Origin: JANQIV01 sp050117315
Lineage (GTDB): Bacteria > Bacteroidota > Ignavibacteria > Ignavibacteriales > Melioribacteraceae
Direction of reading: 5' to 3'
Length of the DNA: 18,003 nt
Assembly (NCBI GenBank): GCA_050117315.1
Contig: JASFMY010000136.1
Location: 1 to 18,003, forward strand
In this document: positions 1-7,848 of the stretch, in pieces
Numbering within the stretch: position 1 is the stretch's first letter
How the letters are laid out: every line of letters starts with the position of its first letter
Position numbers and translations under genes: made by a program
The notes under the pieces: model-generated
What the model saw: only the letters and a program-made list of their open reading frames with translations
What the model was told of the DNA's origin: nothing
The model's database searches: none

Positions 1-181
1 AATAAACCTCCAAATTAAAATTAGAAAAGAGTTAATTAGATTTATATTCTACAGAGTAGAAAGAAAGTAATTAATATTCAGTCATTTTATAATAGAGGTA
101 ATTAATAGTAAGCCAATTTTAGTTTGAAGCTAATAATATTGAAGATGAATTTCAACTCATAAATCGGGGGACAACAATCAA

Positions 182-537
182 AATAGCCGGCGGATTTAGA
201 GGATGTGTTGCATAACTCAGATAATAAAATATTTCCGTTTTTTTAAGCCGATTGGAATAAATGAACAATTTTATTTTCGGGTTTTCACGGTAAGGGAGCC
301 TTCCGGTAGTCCCGTTTAGAGTGCTTAAATGAGACTTCACGAAAGTGATCCCCACGCTAAAAGCCCCTAGGTTTCTGAATCTTGTTACCACCGTGGCTAA
401 AGAAGGTGTGTGAAAACTGTAGGACGAAATGCTATTTCGTCCTACATATTCATTATTCTTTCAAAATTTGTATGGCCGATTTACCAAATCGCACTACAAC
501 TTGAATTTTCATACATCCTCTAAAGCCACGGGCTATT
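182..537. repeat. Imperfect inverted-repeat element with internal palindromes (degenerate MITE-like)
   Basis: Bases 182-206 and 513-537 are inverted copies matching at 22 of 25 positions, including a perfect 12-bp block (TTTAGAGGATGT at 195-206, its complement at 513-524). A second nested pair, 391-416 against 506-531, matches at 21 of 26. Inside lie a perfect hairpin at 418-446 and a weaker one at about 468-499. No transposase or other credible gene is present. This looks like a non-autonomous palindromic element or a pile-up of related palindromic units; which of these is not decidable here. Confidence 0.55.
418..446. repeat. Perfect 13-bp stem hairpin
   Basis: The 13-base arm TGTAGGACGAAAT (418-430) is separated by GCT from its exact reverse complement (434-446). 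No T-tract follows, so it is not a classical terminator. It sits between the nested arms of the 182-537 element and resembles REP-type palindromes. A second imperfect palindrome follows at 468-499, with CGATTT (477-482) and AAATCG (486-491) around an ACC loop and outer arms TTGTA/TACAA. Confidence 0.7.
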
Positions 538-800
538 ATTAGTCCTTAAACACACCCTGAATGCCGGAGCTGTTGAGTATTATATATTTACTATTAACCC
601 GGCAATACTATTCAATGCAAAAGAATAGTACAAGATTAATGAAGTAACAATAAATTGGTTTCGGATTTTTCCATAAATTTCTCTCTTTGTAAGAGAGAGT
701 TCATAAAAAAAAACAAAATCCGAAAACAAATTTACACCATAACAATGCAACCTATATTATGGCCGGAGCAATATTAAGTTGACGTCAATGCGCTTCCCCA
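538..800. other. Gene-free spacer with one long hairpin (659-725)
   Basis: No ORF of credible composition is present. The one clear structure is a two-tier inverted repeat. TTTCGGATTTT at 659-669 pairs with AAAATCCGAAA at 715-725, and inside it TCTCTCTT (680-687) pairs with AAGAGAGA (691-698) around a TGT loop. It is not followed by a T-tract. It lies about 75 bp upstream of the point where homology to the second cassette begins, so it is not part of the duplicated leader. Confidence 0.5.
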
Positions 801-964
801 AGCTTTTTGTTCGAACAACGGGTTAACAATTAAAGTGCTTATTTCATTTTGCTTGCACGTTTCTCTTATTTAGACTAAGTTTAAATAAGAGAAAATAAAT
901 TACTCGATAGTACCTTTTTTGATTTGGTGTGTATTAGTTTATAATACCAAAGAAAAAGTTCAAA
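801..964 (+). promoter_or_regulatory. Conserved leader of fecR-receptor cassette, copy 1
   Basis: This 164-bp sequence directly precedes fecR and is closely matched at 16368-16531, where it precedes the second fecR. Homology to the other locus starts at about 801; the sequences further upstream are unrelated. It contains a 35-bp near-perfect palindrome (860-894): 13-bp arms at 860-872 and 882-894 around GACTAAGTT, whose centre is itself ACT-A-AGT. Downstream is a second small hairpin (TTTGG 923-927 with CCAAA 947-951; TATTA 932-936 with TAATA 942-946). No Shine-Dalgarno sequence precedes the ATG at 965, only an A-rich stretch, as is common in Bacteroidota. I infer that it carries the promoter and operator or RNA control element; I cannot place a -35/-10 pair reliably. 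Confidence 0.65.
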
Positions 965-2026
965 ATGAAAAACCTAAATAATGAAGAAAAGCTGGCGGGC
1001 TTTTTAAGTTTTGTTAACGGTGAATTTACTAACGATGAAAAAAAGGAATTTGAAAAAATATTAAATGAATCCGGCGAACTGAAAAAAGAGTTTGACGAAT
1101 TCAAAAGAATGTGGAACAGTTTTGATATGATAACAGTTCCGGATGATCTTAATGTTGATAATAATTTTGCTGAGATAGAAAAAAGGATAAAGTATAAGAG
1201 AAGTTTCAAAAATAGTATTAAAGCGCATATAATTTCTAAAAATATATATCATTGGGAAATTTTTAACCGTTCAAGAGAAATATACGGCTGGACGGTTCGT
1301 TTTGCAGCGCTGATATTCTTTGCCATTCTTTCTTACCAGGTTTTTATAGTTGGTTATTCACCGAAGGCAGGAAAAATTGAAACAGCTCATGTCAATAAAG
1401 CCCATACTCATTTTACAGGCAGGGGAGAAAAATCCGAAATAAATCTTCCGGACGGGTCAAAAGTATTTCTGAATTCAAGCTCAAAGTTAACTTATTACGA
1501 TGATTATAACGCAACGCAGAGATTTGTCCGGTTGGAAGGAGAAGCCTTTTTCGAAATAGCGCCGGATAAAGAAAAAGAGTTTTTTGTTTCTACAAAATCA
1601 AATAGTGTAAGAGTAGTAGGAACAAAATTCAACGTATATGAAAGATACAATGACTTTGTAGTAGCCGTTGCGGAAGGGAAAGTAACAGCAATACAAAAGG
1701 GCGGGAAAAGAATCGATTTAGAGAAAAACCAAATTGCGGAAATGCGGGACAATAAAGAATTAACAAAATTAACGAATATAGATATAAATCAATTTTTAGA
1801 CTGGCGTAATAATAGGCTCTCGTTTAGGAATGAGCCCTTGGAAAAAGTTATGAAAGAAATAGAAATCACATTTAATGTAAATACATTTTTTAAGGAAGAA
1901 TCATTACGTAAAAGAAGCTTAACGGGGTCATTTGACGCAAAGAGTTTAGATGAAATATTAACAGCAATATCAATTTCGTTGAATGTTGATTTTGAAAGAA
2001 AAGGAAATTCTATACAAATCTACTAA
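965..2026 (+). CDS. FecR-family anti-sigma factor (FecR + DUF4974), copy 1
   Basis: 353 residues with the standard layout of Bacteroidota FecR proteins. A charged cytoplasmic N-terminus of about 100 residues binds the ECF sigma factor in this family. One membrane segment spans about 110-129 (FAALIFFAILSYQVF). A periplasmic FecR domain covers about 150-243, with the hallmark stretches LPDGSKVFLNSSSKL (161-175), RFVRLEGEAFFEIA (186-199) and VVGTKFNVY (217-225). A C-terminal DUF4974 module covers about 283-350. No zinc-binding His/Cys motif is seen in the N-terminus. The receptor gene follows after 19 bp. No sigma gene lies upstream within the 964 bp visible, which is unusual because sigma normally precedes fecR; the only sigma gene in the window is beside the second copy. 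It differs from that copy at 36 residues, 35 of them before residue 250. The start lacks a Shine-Dalgarno sequence, but the second copy begins identically. Confidence 0.93.
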   Translation: MKNLNNEEKLAGFLSFVNGEFTNDEKKEFEKILNESGELKKEFDEFKRMWNSFDMITVPDDLNVDNNFAEIEKRIKYKRSFKNSIKAHIISKNIYHWEIFNRSREIYGWTVRFAALIFFAILSYQVFIVGYSPKAGKIETAHVNKAHTHFTGRGEKSEINLPDGSKVFLNSSSKLTYYDDYNATQRFVRLEGEAFFEIAPDKEKEFFVSTKSNSVRVVGTKFNVYERYNDFVVAVAEGKVTAIQKGGKRIDLEKNQIAEMRDNKELTKLTNIDINQFLDWRNNRLSFRNEPLEKVMKEIEITFNVNTFFKEESLRKRSLTGSFDAKSLDEILTAISISLNVDFERKGNSIQIY

Positions 2027-2045
2027 AGTTCGGAAAAAGTAACTT

Positions 2046-5000
2046 ATGTATCTAAAAAGAATTGTTTATCTCATAATTATACTTGTCTATCCTATTTATG
2101 GACAGGGTACTATTGCCAATGTGAATCAAATAAGCGGAGATTCGATAGACCGTAATGAATACCGGGAGAGGTATTCTACCCTTGATATGGAAGTCGATTT
2201 TTCGTTCGAGAATGTTACGTTAAAAAAGGCAATTGAATACCTGGCCGATAAGTATGATGTAGTTTTTGTTTACGATAGTAAATTATTGGATTTCGGGAAT
2301 GTCTCACTATCTAGTAAAAATAAGACATTAAAAGAAATACTTACGGAGTTATTTAAGGATACAAACATAGGTTTTGTATCACTTAGAGGTAGGATAATCA
2401 TTGCAAATAAACAATCTATAAATGAAAGAACCGGTGGAATAAAAGGGAAAGTCACATCGGAAACTGGAGAAGCCCTTATCTCGGCCAATATATTGATAAC
2501 CGATAATAATTTCGGGGCAGCCACAGATGAAAACGGAAATTATGTAATAAAAAATCTAAAACCTGGTACCTACACACTAAGTGTAACATATATAGGTTTC
2601 GAAAAGCAGACTCAAAAGATAGATGTATATTCGGGCAGAACAACAGAAGTAAATATAGTCCTAAAATCGACCAGCTTTAATATTGGGGGAATTGAAGTAG
2701 TAGGAACGAGTGAGTTTATACCGTTGGATCCCGAGACGAAAACTGAAATTTCATCTGGTGAAATTGAACACATGCAGGCTGCGAGCTTGGGAGACGTGCT
2801 TCAATTAATGCCCGGCGTCAAAACAGTTAATCCAACGCTTAATGCATTATCACAAGCTGAGATAAGAGGAGGCGATCCGCTGGGAACACAAGTTATTATG
2901 GATGGTGTTCCTATATCAAATTCTGCGAATATGCAGTCGAGTGAGGATAACTTTGGTTATGCGACCGGGGGTTCCGGAGTAGATTTAAGATCAATTCCTG
3001 CGGAAAACATTGGAACTGTTGAAATTATTAGAGGTGTGCCATCGGTTAAATATGGTGATTTTGTTGACGGTACAATTATTGTTAAATCAAAAGCTACTCC
3101 TTCTCCGTTAAGATTAAAAACTAAATATAATCCCCGTGTTTATGAAGCAAACTTAAGCGGCGGTTATAGGCTTTCCGATAATTGGATTGTAAACGGTAAT
3201 TTAAACCTGGCTTCTTCAGACAGAAATGTGAAAGTAGAAGGTGATGGTTATACGCGTATTGTTGGGCAGATAAATACTTATTACGATACTGAGGATTTGG
3301 AGTTGCAAAACTCTTTTTATGTGACTAGGATCTTAGATGAATTAACAGAACAACCCGGTTACGCTTCTCGTAAAGCCTGGTATAACAGGGACCTAACTTT
3401 GAAATACATTGGCGATATAAATTATGTTTTCAACTCTCTTTCGGAGGTAAATGCGACTTTTTCCTTGAATTATACCAAACGGAATTCATACCAACAGCGA
3501 ATTATTTCACAGGATAATATGGTAGTTTCCGATAGAACTGAAGAAGGTGCCCAGGAAGGTAAGTTTTTATTCGGCTCTTATTTAGGTCAGGAATGGCTGA
3601 AAGGTTCCGAATGGAATTTATATGCCGACATCAATTATGAAACAGGTTTATTTACCGGGGAATACCTGCATAAATTTTTAATGGGTATAAATTGGAAAGA
3701 CGATTTTAACAAAGGTGAAGGTTATATTTTCGACCCGCTTCGCCCGATTTCTTGGGCGGGATATAGTACCCCAAGGTTAAGAAGTTTTGATGACTTGCCT
3801 TCTTTTAACACATTGTCGTTTTATTTTGAAGACAAAATTGCCGGGCGTTTATTCAGACCATTTACCTTACAGTTCGGTTTTCGTTACGAAGCTTACAGAC
3901 CGACGGGAATCAATTTAAAAGGTCTTTGGGGCGACGGTGATTTTATCGAATCGAACAACGGTTCTTTTTTTAATCCTCGAATCAACTTTTCGTATAACCT
4001 TTTTGAGAGTACTCAAATACGGTTAGGTTACGGGGTCACTTCAAAAGCTCCTTCGATGTATACAATCTTTCGCCAGGATGAATACAAGGATATAGTTGAT
4101 ACTAATTCGGTGGTTGACCCAACCGATCCTTCAGCTAATTTTGCGATAGTATCCACATATATATTCAAAAACCGGGATGAAAAATTAAAGGGAATGAAGC
4201 AGTACAAATATGAGGCAAGCGTTGATCAAAAAATTGGCCCTGTAGGTTTTACGTTAACAGGTTTTATAAACGAAAGTAAAGGTATTTATACTAACGATAG
4301 CAAAGACAAATATTATAGAGACCTATCTCCAACGGTATTATACAAAAAATCATTCCATGAATGGCCTAACACGGATGTTTATACAACAATTGACACCCTC
4401 TTTACTTCAATTTATAAAACAAATCAATCTACAAATCTCACGGCTAAAGGTATTGAGTTTGGTTTTAAGACAAAAAAAATTCCGGTAATAAATACTATAC
4501 TTAATTTCGATGCTTCTTATATGCATAAGAAATATGATGATGGAAGTAGTTTTAGATATAGTTCAGGTTCTGCAATAATGGAGCTAGACGTAAAGGCGTT
4601 AGGTGGAAGAATAGTTCCCATATATAAGCCGGTACAAATAGAAACAGAAGAGTTGCTGTTTAACTTCAGGTTCGATATTCAAGCAGAATCGCTGGGCATG
4701 TGGATTACAGTACATGTTCAACATCATGGTTTCAAGAAAGAGAGATACACGGAATATGATTCACTTGCAATTGGTTATTACACACTTAAAGATGAACTAG
4801 TAATTATTCATGAAGAAGAAAGAAGCAGTTCAGAATATAGAATACTAAGGGACTCGAATCCATCTTATGAATTAAGAGAAGAAACTACCCCAAATATTAC
4901 ACCTAACCAATGGTTGGTTAACTTAAAAGTTAGTAAGTCGCTATGGGAAGGTGCAGCTATATCTTTCTTTGTTAATAACTTATTTAATAATAAACCACTC

Positions 5001-5093
5001 CTCCGTGTTGATAGAAGTTCTCCAATTTCTCCAAGTTATAGAAGGGCAAATCCGGGACTTTTCTACGGAATGGAATTTCAAACAAGTCTTTAA
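2046..5093 (+). CDS. TonB-dependent outer-membrane receptor with STN signalling domain
   Basis: 1015 residues: a transducer-type TonB-dependent receptor. It begins with a signal peptide (1-20, ending YPIYGQ). The STN domain spans about 48-121 (FENVTLKKAIEYLADKY at 54-70); in FecA-type systems this domain passes the ligand signal to FecR. A carboxypeptidase-regulatory-like beta-sandwich follows (about 131-206, TDENGNYVIKNLKPGTYTL), then the plug domain (about 230-348, with GDVLQLMPGV, EIRGGDP, VIMDGVPIS and VEIIRGVPSVKYGDF). The remaining ~650 residues are barrel strands ending NPGLFYGMEFQTSL. It starts 19 bp after fecR and is followed 11 bp later by a lipoprotein gene, so it very likely lies in an operon. 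The neighbours are not a SusD homologue, so this is not a canonical SusCD glycan system. The imported ligand is not evident from sequence. Confidence 0.93.
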   Translation: MYLKRIVYLIIILVYPIYGQGTIANVNQISGDSIDRNEYRERYSTLDMEVDFSFENVTLKKAIEYLADKYDVVFVYDSKLLDFGNVSLSSKNKTLKEILTELFKDTNIGFVSLRGRIIIANKQSINERTGGIKGKVTSETGEALISANILITDNNFGAATDENGNYVIKNLKPGTYTLSVTYIGFEKQTQKIDVYSGRTTEVNIVLKSTSFNIGGIEVVGTSEFIPLDPETKTEISSGEIEHMQAASLGDVLQLMPGVKTVNPTLNALSQAEIRGGDPLGTQVIMDGVPISNSANMQSSEDNFGYATGGSGVDLRSIPAENIGTVEIIRGVPSVKYGDFVDGTIIVKSKATPSPLRLKTKYNPRVYEANLSGGYRLSDNWIVNGNLNLASSDRNVKVEGDGYTRIVGQINTYYDTEDLELQNSFYVTRILDELTEQPGYASRKAWYNRDLTLKYIGDINYVFNSLSEVNATFSLNYTKRNSYQQRIISQDNMVVSDRTEEGAQEGKFLFGSYLGQEWLKGSEWNLYADINYETGLFTGEYLHKFLMGINWKDDFNKGEGYIFDPLRPISWAGYSTPRLRSFDDLPSFNTLSFYFEDKIAGRLFRPFTLQFGFRYEAYRPTGINLKGLWGDGDFIESNNGSFFNPRINFSYNLFESTQIRLGYGVTSKAPSMYTIFRQDEYKDIVDTNSVVDPTDPSANFAIVSTYIFKNRDEKLKGMKQYKYEASVDQKIGPVGFTLTGFINESKGIYTNDSKDKYYRDLSPTVLYKKSFHEWPNTDVYTTIDTLFTSIYKTNQSTNLTAKGIEFGFKTKKIPVINTILNFDASYMHKKYDDGSSFRYSSGSAIMELDVKALGGRIVPIYKPVQIETEELLFNFRFDIQAESLGMWITVHVQHHGFKKERYTEYDSLAIGYYTLKDELVIIHEEERSSSEYRILRDSNPSYELREETTPNITPNQWLVNLKVSKSLWEGAAISFFVNNLFNNKPLLRVDRSSPISPSYRRANPGLFYGMEFQTSL

Positions 5094-5104
5094 AGGTTTA
5101 TAAA

Positions 5105-6295
5105 ATGAAGAGATCGTTATATATAATAATTGTTTTTGTACCGTTTGCTTTTTTTGCTTGCGAAGGGGTCGCAAATATTGAAGAGAAACCCGGAGTAACT
5201 GACGGCAGTGTAAACTTTACTTTGCAGCTTGTTGATAGTACCGGTACGTTTAACGCGGCATACGGTAGAAACTATGTTGACGGTGCATCGGTTTTTCTTG
5301 AATCAAACTTGCAGCAAGATCAATTCACTTTTGAATCAAATGAAAACGGGATTGTTGAAGCCGGTAACCTTGTCTCTGGGCAATATTTAGTTGTTGTTAC
5401 AAGAGAAATGACACCTGAAGAAATGGAGAAAGCCACAGGCGAAAAGATGTACTTCAGGAAGCTGGTTAATTCCGAAATGGGAATTATCGAATTACGAGCA
5501 GACAAAAATGATACTGTAAAAGTAGTTTTGGATAAAATAAGAACTGAATCGGTACTTGTTTTTAGCGAAATATATGCATGCGGACCGCCTGAAGCAGGTT
5601 TGTATTTTCACGACAAATACGTTGAGGTTTATAACCAGTCCGATGAAGTCCAATATCTTGATGGAATACTGGTAGCCAATGTTTATTTACATGGCCAAAC
5701 TGGAGAATGTTTTGTAAATGACCCGGATTATGTGCATACAAGCGCAATATGGAAATTCCCCGGTAAAGGAACCGACTACCCGATTCAACCGGGACAGTTT
5801 GTTGTTTGTGCCGAAGACGCGATGGATCATACAATAAATGCGCCATACAGCGTAGATCTTTCTAACGTAGATTTTGAGTTTTACAAAAGTGATGCGCCAG
5901 ATGTAGATTATAGAGATGTTCCGAACATGATAAAAGTTCATCAAATCGGCTCGTATGATTGGGGCGTTGGCGGTGAGACTGATGCAATAGTTCTAGCCAA
6001 ACTTGACGCTGATTCTTTGATCTGGGACGGAGCTCGTTACCTTATTCCTACAGGTTCGGTTTTGGACGGGGTGGAATATTTAGCCGATCCTACAAGATTA
6101 GACAACAAAAGGTTATATCATGGGATTGATGCCGGCGCTACGGGCGGTATTATTTTTTATACCGGTAAAACCATGGAACGTAAAATTAAAAGTAATGAAA
6201 ACGGAAAAGTAAAACTAAAAGATGATAATAATTCGTCGTTAGATTTTAACATTTATTCACAACCCAGTCCTCAATATCATAATGAACTTAACTAA
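5105..6295 (+). CDS. DUF4876-like surface lipoprotein
   Basis: 396 residues. The N-terminus is a lipoprotein signal (lipobox FFAC, lipidated Cys19). A first beta-rich domain (about 35-145) looks like an Ig or carboxypeptidase-regulatory fold. A second domain starting near residue 150 (VLVFSEIYACGPPE, YFHDKYVEVYNQSDEVQYLDG) has the look of a lamin-tail-like fold, in the pattern I associate with DUF4876 proteins of Bacteroidota. It lies 11 bp after the receptor gene and its 3' end overlaps the next gene by 14 bp, so receptor, lipoprotein and barrel are probably co-expressed. By position it resembles an accessory lipoprotein working with the receptor, but it has no SusD/TPR features. A signal-sequence Cys and several Cys in the mature part (CGPPE, ECF, VVCAED) are visible. 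The family assignment is from recalled motif pattern; the function is unknown. Confidence 0.72.
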   Translation: MKRSLYIIIVFVPFAFFACEGVANIEEKPGVTDGSVNFTLQLVDSTGTFNAAYGRNYVDGASVFLESNLQQDQFTFESNENGIVEAGNLVSGQYLVVVTREMTPEEMEKATGEKMYFRKLVNSEMGIIELRADKNDTVKVVLDKIRTESVLVFSEIYACGPPEAGLYFHDKYVEVYNQSDEVQYLDGILVANVYLHGQTGECFVNDPDYVHTSAIWKFPGKGTDYPIQPGQFVVCAEDAMDHTINAPYSVDLSNVDFEFYKSDAPDVDYRDVPNMIKVHQIGSYDWGVGGETDAIVLAKLDADSLIWDGARYLIPTGSVLDGVEYLADPTRLDNKRLYHGIDAGATGGIIFYTGKTMERKIKSNENGKVKLKDDNNSSLDFNIYSQPSPQYHNELN

Positions 6296-7820
6296 AAGAA
6301 TATCGAAAACAGTATTAGTAACTGCTGCGCTTACATTAGTTAATTGCAACATTAGCGCGCAGTCGACTTTGTTTAATCACAAAGACTTTTTTAACACATT
6401 ATTTCAGCAGAAGTATAAAATCAATTCCTATTATTTAGGTAGCAACCCGGCTTATTTAAATCAAGAAGTTTCAGATGAAAGACTTCTCGTAGAAACTTCT
6501 TTTGATAATAGGCACGGTGATTTTAAATCTTTTGTGATGCCCGGAGATGAATCGGAAATGCAGCTTAGCTTTTCCGGTAAAAAGAGGATATCCGAAAAAG
6601 AAATATTCAAAGGCAGCACGGGTTTTAGTAGAGAAATTAGAAATAATTGGAATTGGATTGTAAATAAAAATTACGAAAGAACGAATACATTTCTTTATGG
6701 TGACAGCACATCTGGAACAAGTCATTACCATTCTATTTATTTAAACGCACAATACAGCGCTGAGGTTGTAAACTCTTTTAATCTCGGGGCCTCTTTAGAT
6801 TACGCCGTTGATGAAGGATTAAAGGAAGTTTCACCAAAACCGGAATCCGAGCATAGGGATATTTATGTTAATGTAGGTTTAGGGTATGAAATCGATGATA
6901 ATAATTCTTTCGGATTCTCTGTCAAGTATCGGGATTTTAACGAAAAAATTTATTACTCTGAGGATGAAGGTGCTGTTTATGATGAAACTATAATATTTAA
7001 ATTTACCGGCTACGATTATCCTTCTATTTATTATAAAAAGGTGGAAGAGAGAAGAACCTATACAAGTGCCTATTATGCGGCTTTGACCTTTCAGCACAAA
7101 TCGGATTTATTGAGTGCTGCGGCATCCTTTTCCATGGGCTTTGATAAGCAGGTTATTAAAGACGGTGGAACCGACCCGATATCTAAGGGATTTTCGAAAA
7201 ATAATTCTTTGATTGGTGAAGCGGCAATACTGTACAAGTTAACCGGTTCTTTATATACATCATTAAAATATCAATACAGTTATACGGACTATTGGGCCAG
7301 ACACCCTGATTACAATGTTTTAATAATGGAAGAGGAAACCCCCTCGCATTTTGTTAATCTTGGGGCTGAATATGCTTTGGATAACTCGTTATCGCTCGGA
7401 TTGGAAGGGGGAATAAGGTTGCACAGTTATGATATGGATGAGTATTACAGCGGTGTTACGGCTGGTTTTGAGGGTAAAGAATATATTGCGAAAATTGGTG
7501 TGGACTATTTATGGAGCGAAGTTTTTTCTACAACATTAGGAATTGCTTATAATAAAAACTCACTTTCCGATAAAGTGCTTATTTGCAGAAAAGCCGGTAA
7601 TTTCTTTGAAAATTTCCGTAAATATGATCTTTTATATAAACTCACGCCTTATACATCTTACGCTGGTTACTTAAAGACTTCTTTTAATATCCAAAACATC
7701 GGCGAGATAGGTCTTAATATAATCTATTCTCAAACCGATCCGGAAGATGAAGTCGTATTTAAAGGATTTAACCGGAAAAACATAAATGCATTTTTACAAT
7801 TCAGAAGGCAAGTTTACTAA
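6282..7820 (+). CDS. Outer-membrane beta-barrel protein, probably DUF6850-like
   Basis: 512 residues. The signal peptide ends near ...NCNISAQ (residue 27). The rest is a chain of alternating hydrophobic and aromatic strands separated by short charged turns, typical of an outer-membrane barrel; NSLSLGLEGGIRLHSY and TPYTSYAGYLKTSFNI are examples. There is no TonB plug or STN domain, so it is not itself a TonB-dependent receptor. The ATG at 6282 lies inside the end of the lipoprotein gene (14-bp overlap) without a Shine-Dalgarno sequence, which suggests translational coupling. I recall DUF6850-type barrels occurring next to DUF4876 lipoproteins and TonB receptors in Bacteroidota; the order here fits, but the family name is my recollection and not a search result. 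It could be a companion porin or a surface-anchoring barrel. Confidence 0.7.
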   Translation: MNLTKRISKTVLVTAALTLVNCNISAQSTLFNHKDFFNTLFQQKYKINSYYLGSNPAYLNQEVSDERLLVETSFDNRHGDFKSFVMPGDESEMQLSFSGKKRISEKEIFKGSTGFSREIRNNWNWIVNKNYERTNTFLYGDSTSGTSHYHSIYLNAQYSAEVVNSFNLGASLDYAVDEGLKEVSPKPESEHRDIYVNVGLGYEIDDNNSFGFSVKYRDFNEKIYYSEDEGAVYDETIIFKFTGYDYPSIYYKKVEERRTYTSAYYAALTFQHKSDLLSAAASFSMGFDKQVIKDGGTDPISKGFSKNNSLIGEAAILYKLTGSLYTSLKYQYSYTDYWARHPDYNVLIMEEETPSHFVNLGAEYALDNSLSLGLEGGIRLHSYDMDEYYSGVTAGFEGKEYIAKIGVDYLWSEVFSTTLGIAYNKNSLSDKVLICRKAGNFFENFRKYDLLYKLTPYTSYAGYLKTSFNIQNIGEIGLNIIYSQTDPEDEVVFKGFNRKNINAFLQFRRQVY

Positions 7821-7848
7821 CTAACTTATATAATATATTGGAGGTATA

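Larger units (their letters stand above)
801..2436 (+). repeat. Duplicated regulatory cassette, copy 1 (leader-fecR-receptor 5' end)
   Basis: This segment aligns with 16368-18003, a constant offset of 15567 bp through the coding parts; the window end truncates the comparison, so the true repeat may be longer. Identity is uneven. The leader and first ~250 codons of fecR carry many differences, bases 1729-2045 carry only four, and bases 2146-2436 carry only three, all synonymous. The receptor signal-peptide codons (2046-2110) are again diverged. Confidence 0.9.

Noticed and set aside
152..391. 79-codon open frame on the - strand
   Set aside because: It runs through the inverted-repeat element and the GC-rich island, has no ribosome site, and its protein has no recognisable domain; it looks like a chance reading of repeat DNA.
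182..537. Integron attC site, CRISPR unit or riboswitch
   Set aside because: The arms lack attC core sites, there are no regularly spaced direct repeats, and no known riboswitch core is recognisable.
2046..7820. SusCD-type glycan utilisation locus
   Set aside because: The receptor has an STN domain, but no SusD/RagB homologue or carbohydrate-active enzyme is present; the lipoprotein next to it is beta-rich, not TPR-like.
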